From: Terribacillus aidingensis
GTDB taxonomy: Bacteria > Bacillota > Bacilli > Bacillales > Amphibacillaceae
DNA length: 64,000 nt
Reading direction: 5' to 3'
NCBI RefSeq assembly: GCF_900215625.1
Contig: NZ_OBEK01000002.1
Coordinates: forward strand, 1-64,000
The notes under the pieces were generated by a model. That model did no database searches. It worked only from the letters and a program-made list of their open reading frames with translations, and was not told the origin of the DNA. The position numbers and the translations under genes were made by a program. Shown here one piece after another: positions 56,143 to 63,719 of the stretch (the stretch's first letter is position 1; every line of letters begins with the position of its first letter).

Positions 56143-56544
56143 ATGTCAGAAACGAATCTGCATCCATCGATTCAGGCATTCAAGCAATTTGTCGAGCAGC
56201 ATCCGAAGCTTATAGAAGAAGCGCGGCAGAAACAGACAGGATGGCAGCCTTATTATGAAAAGTGGGTGCTTTTAGGCGAAGAAGACCCGAGTTGGCAAGC
56301 GTATAAAGCAGAAGCACAGACGGAACAGGCGGAGACAGATGAGGAATCAGCCGAAAAGGGAAATGAAATGGTTAGTAAGATGATGGGAATGGCAAGTCAA
56401 TTTGATTTGCAGAAGCTATCAGGTCATATCCACCAGCTGAATGGAGCATTAGATAATGTAAAGCATTTAATCGGGCAATATCAAGGTGTGAAACAACAGC
56501 TTCCAGCAAAGAAAAAGGGGCCGACATTGTTTCACAAAGACTAG
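56143..56544 (+). CDS. ylbD: YlbD-family spore coat protein
   Basis: 133 residues, helical and acidic in the middle. HPSIQAFKQFVEQHPKLIEEARQ and the YYEKWVLLGEEDPSW block are typical of YlbD, listed as a spore coat component in B. subtilis. A basic tail (KKKGPTLFHKD) ends the protein. ATG 56143 is used with TAGGAGTTG 8 nt upstream. Confidence 0.85.
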   Translation: MSETNLHPSIQAFKQFVEQHPKLIEEARQKQTGWQPYYEKWVLLGEEDPSWQAYKAEAQTEQAETDEESAEKGNEMVSKMMGMASQFDLQKLSGHIHQLNGALDNVKHLIGQYQGVKQQLPAKKKGPTLFHKD

Positions 56545-56559
56545 AAGGAGATGGATGTG

Positions 56560-56793
56560 ATGCGGCAGGATATCTATCAAAGGCTCAAGCAAAGGGAAGA
56601 GCTGCTGCGGTTTGTCAGACTTCACCCTGTTTGGTACCGAACGCTGTCACGTGATCCAAATGCATTTGCGGATATGGAAAAGCAGGCCAAGTATTTTTAT
56701 GGAAAAACCGTGCCGCAGCGCATTGGGCAGTTTGGTGAACAGCTTAGTATGGTCAACATGCTGATACAGATGGCAAGAGCAATGCGGGATTAG
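56560..56793 (+). CDS. ylbE: YlbE-like protein
   Basis: 77 residues, basic, helical. RQDIYQRLKQREELLRFVRLHPVWYRTLSRDP matches the YlbE family, unknown function. ATG 56560 is favoured because AAGGAG (56544-56549) is 10 nt away and only 1-2 nt from the ATG at 56551. Cotranscribed with ylbD, only 15 nt apart. Confidence 0.82.
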   Translation: MRQDIYQRLKQREELLRFVRLHPVWYRTLSRDPNAFADMEKQAKYFYGKTVPQRIGQFGEQLSMVNMLIQMARAMRD

Positions 56794-56796
56794 GTC

Positions 56797-56826
56797 TTTT
56801 CATTTTTCCCTATTATTTGGTATGAT
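56797..56826 (+). promoter_or_regulatory. probable sigma-A promoter of ylbF
   Basis: TTTTCA (56797-56802), an 18-nt spacer and TATGAT (56821-56826), followed by GGGAGGTGG and the ylbF ATG. Confidence 0.45.
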
Positions 56827-56844
56827 AATAGGGGAGGTGGTTAT

Positions 56845-57282
56845 ATGTATGCAACTGTGGAATTTGTTGAGCTATTGGAGCGATCCGAGAATTTAGGCAG
56901 AATGATCCGGGATTCGGAAGTAATGGCTGCTTATAATTCTTCGCAAGAAGCGCTCTACCAGGATAGTGAAACAAAAGCGAAAATCGATGCATTCACTGCT
57001 GTAAAGGAACAATATGAAGAAGTGCAGCGATTCGGCAGATACCACCCGGATTATAGCTCTATCATGAAAGCAATTCGCAGCAAGAAGCGTGAGATGGACA
57101 TGGATGCCAATGTTGCGGCATTTAAAATAGCAGAGCGAAATCTGCAAAAACTGCTCGACGAAATAAGCGGGACACTCGCTGCTACGGTGAGTGAAACCGT
57201 TAAAGCACCGCGATCTGGTGCAGCTATGAAGGACTCTGGCTGCGGGTGCGGCAGCGGCGGAGCTTGCGGCTGTGCCTCTTAA
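56845..57282 (+). CDS. ylbF: YlbF (RicF), Y-complex subunit
   Basis: 145 residues. An all-helical YlbF/YmcA domain (about 5-115) with EVMAAYNSSQEAL and a conserved Y-E-E-V-Q-R-F-G region, then a short linker and a Cys-rich C-terminal tail ending CGCGSGGACGCAS (five Cys from the CGC). In B. subtilis YlbF forms a complex with YmcA and YaaT (RicA/T) that carries two 4Fe-4S clusters and guides mRNA cleavage by RNase Y; it also affects Spo0A activation. The tail is long enough to supply Fe-S ligands. Confidence 0.9.
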   Translation: MYATVEFVELLERSENLGRMIRDSEVMAAYNSSQEALYQDSETKAKIDAFTAVKEQYEEVQRFGRYHPDYSSIMKAIRSKKREMDMDANVAAFKIAERNLQKLLDEISGTLAATVSETVKAPRSGAAMKDSGCGCGSGGACGCAS

Positions 57283-57383
57283 AAACGACTGGCAAGCTTT
57301 GGCTTGTCGGTTTTTTTATGTTGCTCCATAGGGGCAGGCTTTGCTACACTAGTAAAAAAGCTGTAAAGCGAGGAACATCATTT

Positions 57384-57659
57384 ATGTTGACAAAACGTCA
57401 GGGGATCGTCGTATGGTTCCAGCATATGAAAAATATAAAGCAGCTGAAGCGGCACGGACACTTAGTCTTTGTTTCCAAAAAGCAAAAGTATGCCATGATC
57501 TATGTAAACATGGAGGAAGCAGAGGAAAAAGAAGCAGTATTACAAAGACTGCCGTTCGTATCTAAAACAGCGTTATCGTACCGTCCATTTGTACGCACAG
57601 ATTTTGAGAATGCAAAACAGGATAAAGCAAAAGAATACGATTATAAGATCGGTATATAA
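57384..57659 (+). CDS. ylbG: YlbG (UPF0298 family)
   Basis: 91 residues. LTKRQGIVVWFQHMKNIKQLKRHGHLVFVSKKQKYAMIYV is the family's beta-alpha-beta pattern. Small basic cytoplasmic protein of unknown role, always next to rsmD. ATG 57384 has GCGAGGA 8 nt upstream. A perfect terminator follows. Confidence 0.85.
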   Translation: MLTKRQGIVVWFQHMKNIKQLKRHGHLVFVSKKQKYAMIYVNMEEAEEKEAVLQRLPFVSKTALSYRPFVRTDFENAKQDKAKEYDYKIGI

Positions 57660-57664
57660 AAAAA

Positions 57665-57698
57665 GCCTGCAGGGAATAGCCCTGCAGGCGCCTTTTGT
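57665..57698 (+). terminator. rho-independent terminator
   Basis: Perfect 10-bp stem GCCTGCAGGG/CCCTGCAGGC, loop AATAG type, followed by GCCTTTTGTTT. Confidence 0.8.
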
Positions 57699-57703
57699 TT
57701 CCG

Positions 57704-57871
57704 ATGAAAACAAACAGGCAAAGGGAGAGGAGAAACCGGAGGAAGAGCTTATGGGGAAACGTAAGTCTTCTCCGTGTTCATGAAGCAGCTATAAGCGTGA
57801 TAGCCGCTTCAGTAGTACAGTATGGACCGGCTTTAGCAGGATTATACATCGTTTTTGAAGGAGTGACATAG
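57704..57871 (+). CDS. candidate 55-aa small membrane protein, or frameshifted remnant, before rsmD
   Basis: ATG 57704 starts 55 codons ending TAG at 57869-57871, 2 nt before rsmD, whose ribosome site lies in the last codons. The N-terminus is very basic (MKTNRQRERRNRRKS), followed by a hydrophobic segment (AAISVIAASVVQYGPALAGLYIVF). No ribosome site precedes this ATG. A better site (GGAGGAAG) precedes an ATG at 57751 in another frame, which would give MGKRKSS and then stop. A one-base shift would join MGKRKS to LLRVHEAAISV, so it could be a broken small gene. Confidence 0.3.
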   Translation: MKTNRQRERRNRRKSLWGNVSLLRVHEAAISVIAASVVQYGPALAGLYIVFEGVT

Positions 57872-57873
57872 CA

Positions 57874-58443
57874 ATGCGAGTGATTGCTGGAGAGCATAAA
57901 GGACGGGCATTAAAAGCTGTTCCTAATCAATTGACAAGACCAACAACTGATAAAGTGAAAGAGAGCCTGTTTCAGGTGCTTGGCCCATTCTTTGAAGGAG
58001 GAGCATGTCTTGATTTGTTCGCGGGAAGCGGCGGACTTGGTATTGAGGCGCTTAGCAGAGGTATGGACACGTGTATTTTTGTTGATAAGCAAGGCAAGGC
58101 TGTTGAGACAATTCATCAAAACTTAACGACGTTAAAGCTGTCAGACGCTGCAGAAGTATATCGGAATGATGCAATGCGTGCGCTGAAAGCCGTTGCGAAA
58201 CGGGAGAAACAGTTTGATCTTATCTTTTTGGATCCGCCATACCAAAAAGTATCCTACGAAAGCCTGCTTGAGCAGATTAGCGAGACTGGTATACTAGGAG
58301 CTGGCGGACAGATTGTTTGTGAACATGACGGGCGTAAAGAGCTGCCGGAATATATCGCTGGTTTTCAAGCGGTAAAACGAGAAAATTATGGGAATACTAC
58401 TGCTATAACAATTTACCAAGCTGCTCAGGAGGGTGCCAGATGA
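57874..58443 (+). CDS. rsmD: 16S rRNA (guanine966-N2)-methyltransferase
   Basis: 189 residues. SAM-binding motif CLDLFAGSGGLGIEAL and catalytic N-methyltransferase motif FLDPPYQK are intact. The RVIAGEHKGR start is typical. It methylates G966 (E. coli number) in the 30S subunit. TGA of this gene overlaps the coaD start (ATGA), so expression is coupled. The ATG follows GAAGGAGTG. Confidence 0.93.
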   Translation: MRVIAGEHKGRALKAVPNQLTRPTTDKVKESLFQVLGPFFEGGACLDLFAGSGGLGIEALSRGMDTCIFVDKQGKAVETIHQNLTTLKLSDAAEVYRNDAMRALKAVAKREKQFDLIFLDPPYQKVSYESLLEQISETGILGAGGQIVCEHDGRKELPEYIAGFQAVKRENYGNTTAITIYQAAQEGAR

Positions 58444-58913
58444 CAATCGCAATGTATCCGGGCTCGTTTGATCCTGTAACAAACGGTCACGTGGATATTA
58501 TCAAACGAGCAGCCGCTATTTTTGATGAAGTGGTTGTTGCAGTAGCTGTGAACAGCAAGAAGCAGCCGCTTTTCAACGCGGAGGAACGGGTAGAACTTGT
58601 GCAGGAATCACTAAAACACTTCTCGAATGTGACAGTGGCGAAAGCAGAAGGTCTGACCGTAGATTTCGCGAAACGATACGATGCACGCGTACTGATTCGC
58701 GGACTGCGGGCTGTTAGCGATTTTGAAAGTGAAATGCAGATAAGCGGTATTAACCGCCATTTAGAGCCGGAATTAGAAACACTGTTCATCACAGCTGATG
58801 CAGCATACAGCTTTTTAAGCTCCAGTATTGTTAAAGAGGCAGCAAGCTATGGAGCGGATATAAGTAAGCTTGTGCCGCCCCCTGTACATAAGGCAATCAA
58901 ACTGAAATATTAA
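58440..58913 (+). CDS. coaD: phosphopantetheine adenylyltransferase
   Basis: 157 residues, HIGH-family nucleotidyltransferase: MYPGSFDPVTNGHVDII (T/HxGH-type), RGLRAVSDFESEMQ and YSFLSSSIVKEAA are all conserved. Transfers AMP to 4'-phosphopantetheine, the penultimate step of CoA synthesis. Its stop codon overlaps the stop of convergent ylbJ. Confidence 0.95.
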   Translation: MTIAMYPGSFDPVTNGHVDIIKRAAAIFDEVVVAVAVNSKKQPLFNAEERVELVQESLKHFSNVTVAKAEGLTVDFAKRYDARVLIRGLRAVSDFESEMQISGINRHLEPELETLFITADAAYSFLSSSIVKEAASYGADISKLVPPPVHKAIKLKY

Positions 58914-60103
58914 TGGGATTGACGTCGCCGCACCAGTATAAGTGTGCCTAATGCAAGTATGCTTAGTGTAAACAGCGGCCCAAATGATGCTACCCGTTCG
59001 AGCAGCTCCATAAAATTTGGAGCTGTTTTTTCATGTAGAAAGGTATAAATACTCGTTTCTTTATGTCTTGCGTAAAGCGGTACGTATAAGCAAGCTGCCA
59101 GTCCCGCTGCAATGAAGCCGTGCAGTATACGTGCAAAGAAATATGGAGCGAAACGAATATCCGTGTCAGCAAGAATGCTCGCGACTTGAGCTTGGACAGA
59201 AAATCCGTTAAATGCAAGAACAAAACTGACAATTACGATTGGGAAAAAGAAGTCAGATCCGGCTGCTTGTGCAATCATTTGTCCGCCCATCGTGATTTCT
59301 AGAAAGCCAGAGAGCATCGGAAGGACCAAATCAGCTGGAATACCAAACAAACTGGTAATTATCTTTAGCCCATTTGCCAGGAAATCGGTGACACCTAATA
59401 TAAATAAAAGCTTATTGAAGACGGAAAACATAATAATAAATCCACCAATCATCAGCAGGGTCTGGATAGATTGAATGACAGCATCGCCAAAGATTTTACC
59501 GAAAGGACGCTTATCCGCCAAACGTGTTTCATGCAATTCACGAAATGCACGTCTTAGTAATCCTTTCTCACGCACATATACCGATCTGGTTTCATTACGG
59601 CCGTAAAATCGCATACAGATACCGACAAGGATGTTACCGCCATAGTGTGCAATCGCAAGCAGGAGCCCAAGCTCGGCATCACCGAAGAAACTAACCGCAA
59701 TTACACCAACGATAAATAGAGGATTGCTGGCATTTGTAAAGGACACGAGACGTTCTGCTTCTGTTTTTGTCAGCTGTTTTTCCTGCCTCAATCTGCTGGT
59801 GAGTTTCGCTCCCGATGGATAACCGCTAGCCATTCCCATTGCCAGGACAAAGCTTCCGACACCTGGTACATTGAACAAAGGACGCATAATCGGCTCGCAG
59901 AATACACCGATAAAGCGTACCATTCCGAAAGCGATTAACAGCTCTGCTGTGATGAAGAAAGGCAGCAGAGATGGAAATACGACTTCCCACCACATATTCA
60001 GCCCGCGTATGCTTGCTTGCAGTGCTGGATCCGGGTATGTAATCAGGCTGACTGCTAAAAGCAGAGCTGCCCCAGCGAACAAAATCGATTTCATCTTTTG
60101 CAC
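58910..60103 (-). CDS. ylbJ: sporulation integral membrane protein YlbJ
   Basis: 397 residues, about ten helices with nucleoside-recognition (gate) type signature segments. FPSLLPFFITAELLI, FVLAMGMASGYPSGAKLTSRLRQEK, and SNPLFIVGVIAV are typical of YlbJ, needed for sporulation in B. subtilis. The start is GTG 60103 (VQKMKSILFAG), 7 nt after GGAGGGA; the frame open for 690 nt upstream runs antisense to ylbL and is not used. Stop overlaps coaD stop, and no terminator lies between. Confidence 0.88.
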   Translation of the reverse strand: MQKMKSILFAGAALLLAVSLITYPDPALQASIRGLNMWWEVVFPSLLPFFITAELLIAFGMVRFIGVFCEPIMRPLFNVPGVGSFVLAMGMASGYPSGAKLTSRLRQEKQLTKTEAERLVSFTNASNPLFIVGVIAVSFFGDAELGLLLAIAHYGGNILVGICMRFYGRNETRSVYVREKGLLRRAFRELHETRLADKRPFGKIFGDAVIQSIQTLLMIGGFIIMFSVFNKLLFILGVTDFLANGLKIITSLFGIPADLVLPMLSGFLEITMGGQMIAQAAGSDFFFPIVIVSFVLAFNGFSVQAQVASILADTDIRFAPYFFARILHGFIAAGLAACLYVPLYARHKETSIYTFLHEKTAPNFMELLERVASFGPLFTLSILALGTLILVRRRQSH

Positions 60104-60268
60104 AATGATCCCTCCGATTTGTGACTGCTGTACTTCTTGATATCGAAGTAGTACACTTGAATTCAGTCTGTTGGTACAGGCTACCTTAACTATACGCGTG
60201 CTTGAAAGAGAAATATGCTTCTTCTGCTGAATTAGCAGATAAAAGAGGGCACAAAAGGGGAACTGAAG

Positions 60269-61291
60269 ATGAAACAGAAAACGCGCTATATCTTGCTTAT
60301 CGTGCTGTTGCTGCTCATTGTCTTCTGTTTTTCCGGGATTTACAGAATGCCGTATTATGTATATAAACCCGGGGGAGCAGATGCACTTGATCCAATTGTT
60401 TCGGTGGCTGGCAGTGATGAAAGTGAAGGCGATATGCATCTTGTCACCGTACGCGGCGGCCAGGCAACTCCATTTCAATATGTGATAGCACACATTCTCC
60501 CGTACCATCAAATCGCGAAACTGGAGGATGTTATTCCAGAAGGTATTTCCCAAGAAGAATATACACAAGCACAGCTCATGCAAATGGAAAGCTCGCAGGA
60601 AGCTTCTACAGTCGTTGCTTATCAAGCAGCAGGGGCCGATTTGCAAGTGGAATATAAAGGAGTGTATGTCGTTTCTGTAGTAAACGACTTGCCTGCTGAT
60701 GGTAAATTGAAGCCAGGTGACCATATAACTGGTGTAGATAATAAAACAGTAAATGAAGCAGCAGATCTGACTACATATGTCACTTCCAAACAATTAGGCG
60801 ATACGATTACCTTACAAATTGTCCGCGGTGACGAGCAGCTAGAAAAGGAATTGAAGCTCGAAGCTTTGCCTGACACCCAGATTCCTGGTATTGGCATTAC
60901 ATTGGTAACCGACAGAGAAGTAAACGAAGATCCGGAAGTCACCTTCTCGAGCGGAGAAATTGGCGGACCGAGTGCAGGGCTCATGTTCAGCCTGGAAATT
61001 TATGATCAGCTGGAAAAAGAAGACTTGACGCATGGATTGCAAATTTGCGGTACTGGGGAAGTTGACTACGAAGGAAATGTTGGTCGTATTGGCGGTATTG
61101 ATAAGAAAGTTGTAGCAGCAGATAAGGAAGGGTGTGCAGTTTTCTTTGCGCCAAATGAGGATGGAGCTGACGATTCTAATTACCAGCTCGCAAAACAAAC
61201 GGCAGAAGATATTGAATCAGACATGAAAGTCGTTCCTGTAGATACGTTTGAGGAAGCAAAAGAGTACCTAGAAGGATTGCCTGAAAAATAA
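60269..61291 (+). CDS. ylbL: PDZ-domain serine protease YlbL (SepM-like)
   Basis: 340 residues. One N-terminal membrane helix (about 7-25), a PDZ domain (about 125-200: YKGVYVVSVVNDLPADGKLKPGD), and a Lon-type (S16) catalytic domain with nucleophile S235 in GGPSAGL and general base K279/K280 in GGIDKKV. Anchored, with the domains facing outside. Homologues: B. subtilis YlbL, streptococcal SepM. Divergent from ylbJ. The ATG is preceded by AAAAGGGGA. Confidence 0.92.
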   Translation: MKQKTRYILLIVLLLLIVFCFSGIYRMPYYVYKPGGADALDPIVSVAGSDESEGDMHLVTVRGGQATPFQYVIAHILPYHQIAKLEDVIPEGISQEEYTQAQLMQMESSQEASTVVAYQAAGADLQVEYKGVYVVSVVNDLPADGKLKPGDHITGVDNKTVNEAADLTTYVTSKQLGDTITLQIVRGDEQLEKELKLEALPDTQIPGIGITLVTDREVNEDPEVTFSSGEIGGPSAGLMFSLEIYDQLEKEDLTHGLQICGTGEVDYEGNVGRIGGIDKKVVAADKEGCAVFFAPNEDGADDSNYQLAKQTAEDIESDMKVVPVDTFEEAKEYLEGLPEK

Positions 61292-61310
61292 ATAAAATAG
61301 CTCTATAGAT

Positions 61311-61349
61311 AAAAAAATCCAAACGATCTTTCGTCGTTTGGATTTTTTA
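61311..61349 (+). terminator. rho-independent terminator
   Basis: AAATCCAAACGA/TCGTTTGGATTT with A and T runs. Confidence 0.85.
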
Positions 61350-61413
61350 CATAGAAGTTGTAATGCAGATCAAGTACGGAATTGCTGTCATTTTATATTG
61401 GCTGCTTTTGTTG

Positions 61414-62604
61414 TTATACAAAAATAGGAGGCGAAATCTCCTGTTTGCGAGCTGCCGCAGCAGCTGCCGGTAATAACGTGCTGTAGTAGGCATCAGATGC
61501 TTGAAGCTCCAAATCAGCTACTGGATGGCTGTTATCTTTTAACTGCGTGAAGAGCGGCACCTCAAGCTGTTTCTTTTTAGAAGACAAAAATGCGCGACCT
61601 GCTTTACTCATCCCCAAAATGCGAATGTAAGGCAGCTCTTTATTATCCAGCCATTCGGTAATGAGCTCCTTATGTGAATTTGTCAAAAGGTGCACACAAA
61701 CGCGCTGAAGCCTTGTCCACGTATAACGTTTTGTTTTGACATGAGCTAGGAACTGTTGAAAACTTACGGATTGCTGGATGTATCGCTTGAACCGATATTC
61801 CAGACCTTCGTCCATCCCTTGAATAGTTCGCAGCACCTCAGGCGTATGGGTCAAAATCAGATACCGCAGCAATGGAAAATAGTCTTCCCAGCTGTGAAGC
61901 TGCTTTATATCCTGCAAGGCGGCGTAAGTAGATTCCGGCACAGCTTGTTTTATGTTCTCTGTTTGATTACGCAGACGAGCAGACCGTATTGAAGTTGCGC
62001 TTGCAATCGGACCAGTGATGGATTGGTCATGGTAGTCTGCTTTTATGCGAGGAATGGTATCTACATGTATGTTTGCGTGCAGCTGCTCAGCTGCACGCAA
62101 GTAAGCGAACCCGAGAATATTGTTTGGACTTTGCAAATCTAAAGTTGAATTTATGCCAATATTTTCATATGCAGCCCTGCTTGCCTCTGGGTACGATAAA
62201 CCTTGTTCGAGCGACTGTTTCAAGATTTCGTCAAATACGCCTTTCTTCGCTCTGCGCTTTAGCTGTGCTTGATGAAAAGCATTGATAGTGCCATCTTCAG
62301 AACCAAACACGAGGTGGTCAGCGCCTAATGCATCTAAGATGGCCACAGCACCTTTTGCAAATAAATCGGCATGCTGGACCGCATAAAGGAAAGGAAGTTC
62401 TACAACCAGATCCACGCCAGCTTGCAGAGCAGCTTCTGTGCGGCTGAACTTATCTAAAATGGCCGGTTCACCCCGCTGCATAAAATTACCGCTCATTACT
62501 GCAATCATGCAGTCGCTTTCGGTTAATTTACGAGCTTCCTGTATATGATAAACATGACCATTATGTAATGGATTGTATTCAACGACAATACCGCATGACC
62601 TCAT
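61414..62604 (-). CDS. tmcAL: tRNA(Met) cytidine acetate ligase
   Basis: 396 residues, a HIGH-superfamily nucleotidyltransferase domain at the start: GIVVEYNPLHNGHVYHI, FMQRGEPAI, LVFGSEDG and an SATSIRS-type late motif. It acetylates C34 of elongator tRNA-Met using acetate and ATP. B. subtilis YlbM. The ATG follows AAAGGAGGTCC. No intrinsic terminator found on this strand just after the stop. Confidence 0.92.
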   Translation of the reverse strand: MRSCGIVVEYNPLHNGHVYHIQEARKLTESDCMIAVMSGNFMQRGEPAILDKFSRTEAALQAGVDLVVELPFLYAVQHADLFAKGAVAILDALGADHLVFGSEDGTINAFHQAQLKRRAKKGVFDEILKQSLEQGLSYPEASRAAYENIGINSTLDLQSPNNILGFAYLRAAEQLHANIHVDTIPRIKADYHDQSITGPIASATSIRSARLRNQTENIKQAVPESTYAALQDIKQLHSWEDYFPLLRYLILTHTPEVLRTIQGMDEGLEYRFKRYIQQSVSFQQFLAHVKTKRYTWTRLQRVCVHLLTNSHKELITEWLDNKELPYIRILGMSKAGRAFLSSKKKQLEVPLFTQLKDNSHPVADLELQASDAYYSTLLPAAAAAARKQEISPPIFV

Positions 62605-62640
62605 GAGGGACCTCCTTTTTGTGGATGGTTTTTCGCTTTC

Positions 62641-62745
62641 TAGTGATGTCTAGCTCCGAAAGCCAGGAGCTGCGCCGTAAGTGATAAATCCCTGCGAGTG
62701 GAAAACGCCGACTCCGGGCTTTCTCGCTTACCGCTTCGTTTCTAA
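62641..62745. repeat. degenerate copy of a Bacillaceae dispersed repeat
   Basis: The sequence beginning TGTCTAGCTCCGAAAGCCAGGAGCTGCG and ending near CGCTTACCGC resembles the roughly 100-bp element TGTCTAGCTCCGGC... that is scattered in intergenic regions of many Bacillaceae. The inverted core is AGCTCC/GGAGCT. It stands between tmcAL and ylbN. Identification is from memory of the family. Confidence 0.5.
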
Positions 62746-62875
62746 ACGGTTTTCTACGCTTTTCTAGTGTGTTAATATGAATATAGGCTAATTATTGCCT
62801 TGCTGTAAAGAAAATATATTGACAAAGCTCCTGTTTTTTTTTACAATTACTTTTGTTGCCATGAGGTGAATTAAC

Positions 62876-63391
62876 GTGAAAATTCCGGTTCAAAAGCTTA
62901 AAGCTAAAGGTCTTGAACCTTTCGAATTTACAGAGCAAGTGGATGTGTCTGACATCCAGGGCAAGAATGATATTCGTCGTATTGATCCGGTGAAGGTCAG
63001 CGGTCAGGCGACTTCTTATGGTAACGACATTACTGTTAAGTTTGCGATAGATGGTGAGATGATCTTGCCGTGTGCGCGTACTTTGGCAGATGTGCCGTAT
63101 GAATTCCATATTGATGCGACTGAACTGTTTACTTTGTCTCCTTATGCAAGCGCGGATGACGAGTCGGAAATTCATCCAGTTGATGGAGAACTGCTTGACT
63201 TGAAACCGTATATAGAGGAAAATATTCTCTTGGATGTTCCTTTCCGTGTTTTCTCCGATGATGAAGAGGTATTAGATAATGCCGTCAAACAAGGAGAAGG
63301 CTGGCAGGTTGCCAGTGAGGATGCACAGCAGGACAAGATCGATCCGAGGCTTGAGAAGCTGCAGGCTCTCTTGAAGAAGGACGACGAATAA
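62876..63391 (+). CDS. ylbN: YceD/YlbN-family (DUF177) protein
   Basis: 171 residues. The GTG start is preceded by GAGGTGAATT. The N-terminal KIPVQKLKAKGLEPFEFTE, the central LPCARTL motif and the strongly acidic C-terminal third (DDESEIHPVDGELLDLKPYIEENILLDVPF) identify the DUF177 family, found next to rpmF in most bacteria and linked to 23S rRNA/ribosome biogenesis. Cotranscribed with rpmF, 31 nt away. Confidence 0.9.
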   Translation: MKIPVQKLKAKGLEPFEFTEQVDVSDIQGKNDIRRIDPVKVSGQATSYGNDITVKFAIDGEMILPCARTLADVPYEFHIDATELFTLSPYASADDESEIHPVDGELLDLKPYIEENILLDVPFRVFSDDEEVLDNAVKQGEGWQVASEDAQQDKIDPRLEKLQALLKKDDE

Positions 63392-63422
63392 GCATGTGAA
63401 TGATTGAAGGAGGTGTAGGACA

Positions 63423-63596
63423 GTGGCAGTACCTAAAAGAAGAACTTCTAAAAAAGTTAAAAATCAACGCCGTACACACAAAAAATTGCATGTACCAGGA
63501 ATGGTAGAATGCTCTAACTGTGGCGAACTTGCAAAACCACACCACGTTTGCAGATCTTGCGGACATTATGATGGCAAAGCAGTGGTTGAAGCGTAA
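63423..63596 (+). CDS. rpmF: 50S ribosomal protein L32
   Basis: 57 residues, GTG start after [26 protein letters not shown] is the universal start of L32. Two cysteine pairs, CSNC (30-33) and CRSC (43-46), make this the zinc-binding (C+) form rather than the zinc-free paralogue used in zinc starvation. Followed by a strong terminator. Confidence 0.97.
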   Translation: MAVPKRRTSKKVKNQRRTHKKLHVPGMVECSNCGELAKPHHVCRSCGHYDGKAVVEA

Positions 63597-63601
63597 AAAC
63601 A

Positions 63602-63639
63602 AAAAAACACCTATCGTCAGATGATGATAGGTGTTTTTT
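63602..63639 (+). terminator. rho-independent terminator
   Basis: AAAACACCTATC/GATAGGTGTTTT with A and T runs after rpmF. Confidence 0.85.
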
Positions 63640-63719
63640 ATATTCTATCTACTTTTTTCTAGTCTAGCATTTTTCCCTCTTGCATACATTGATAGCAGGA
63701 TAGAAGAGGGGGGAAGCTT

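Noticed and set aside
60104-60793. 690-nt upstream extension of the ylbJ frame (another 230 residues).
   Set aside because: It is antisense to ylbL, crosses the ylbL promoter region, is absent from YlbJ proteins, and the GTG at 60103 has a good ribosome site.
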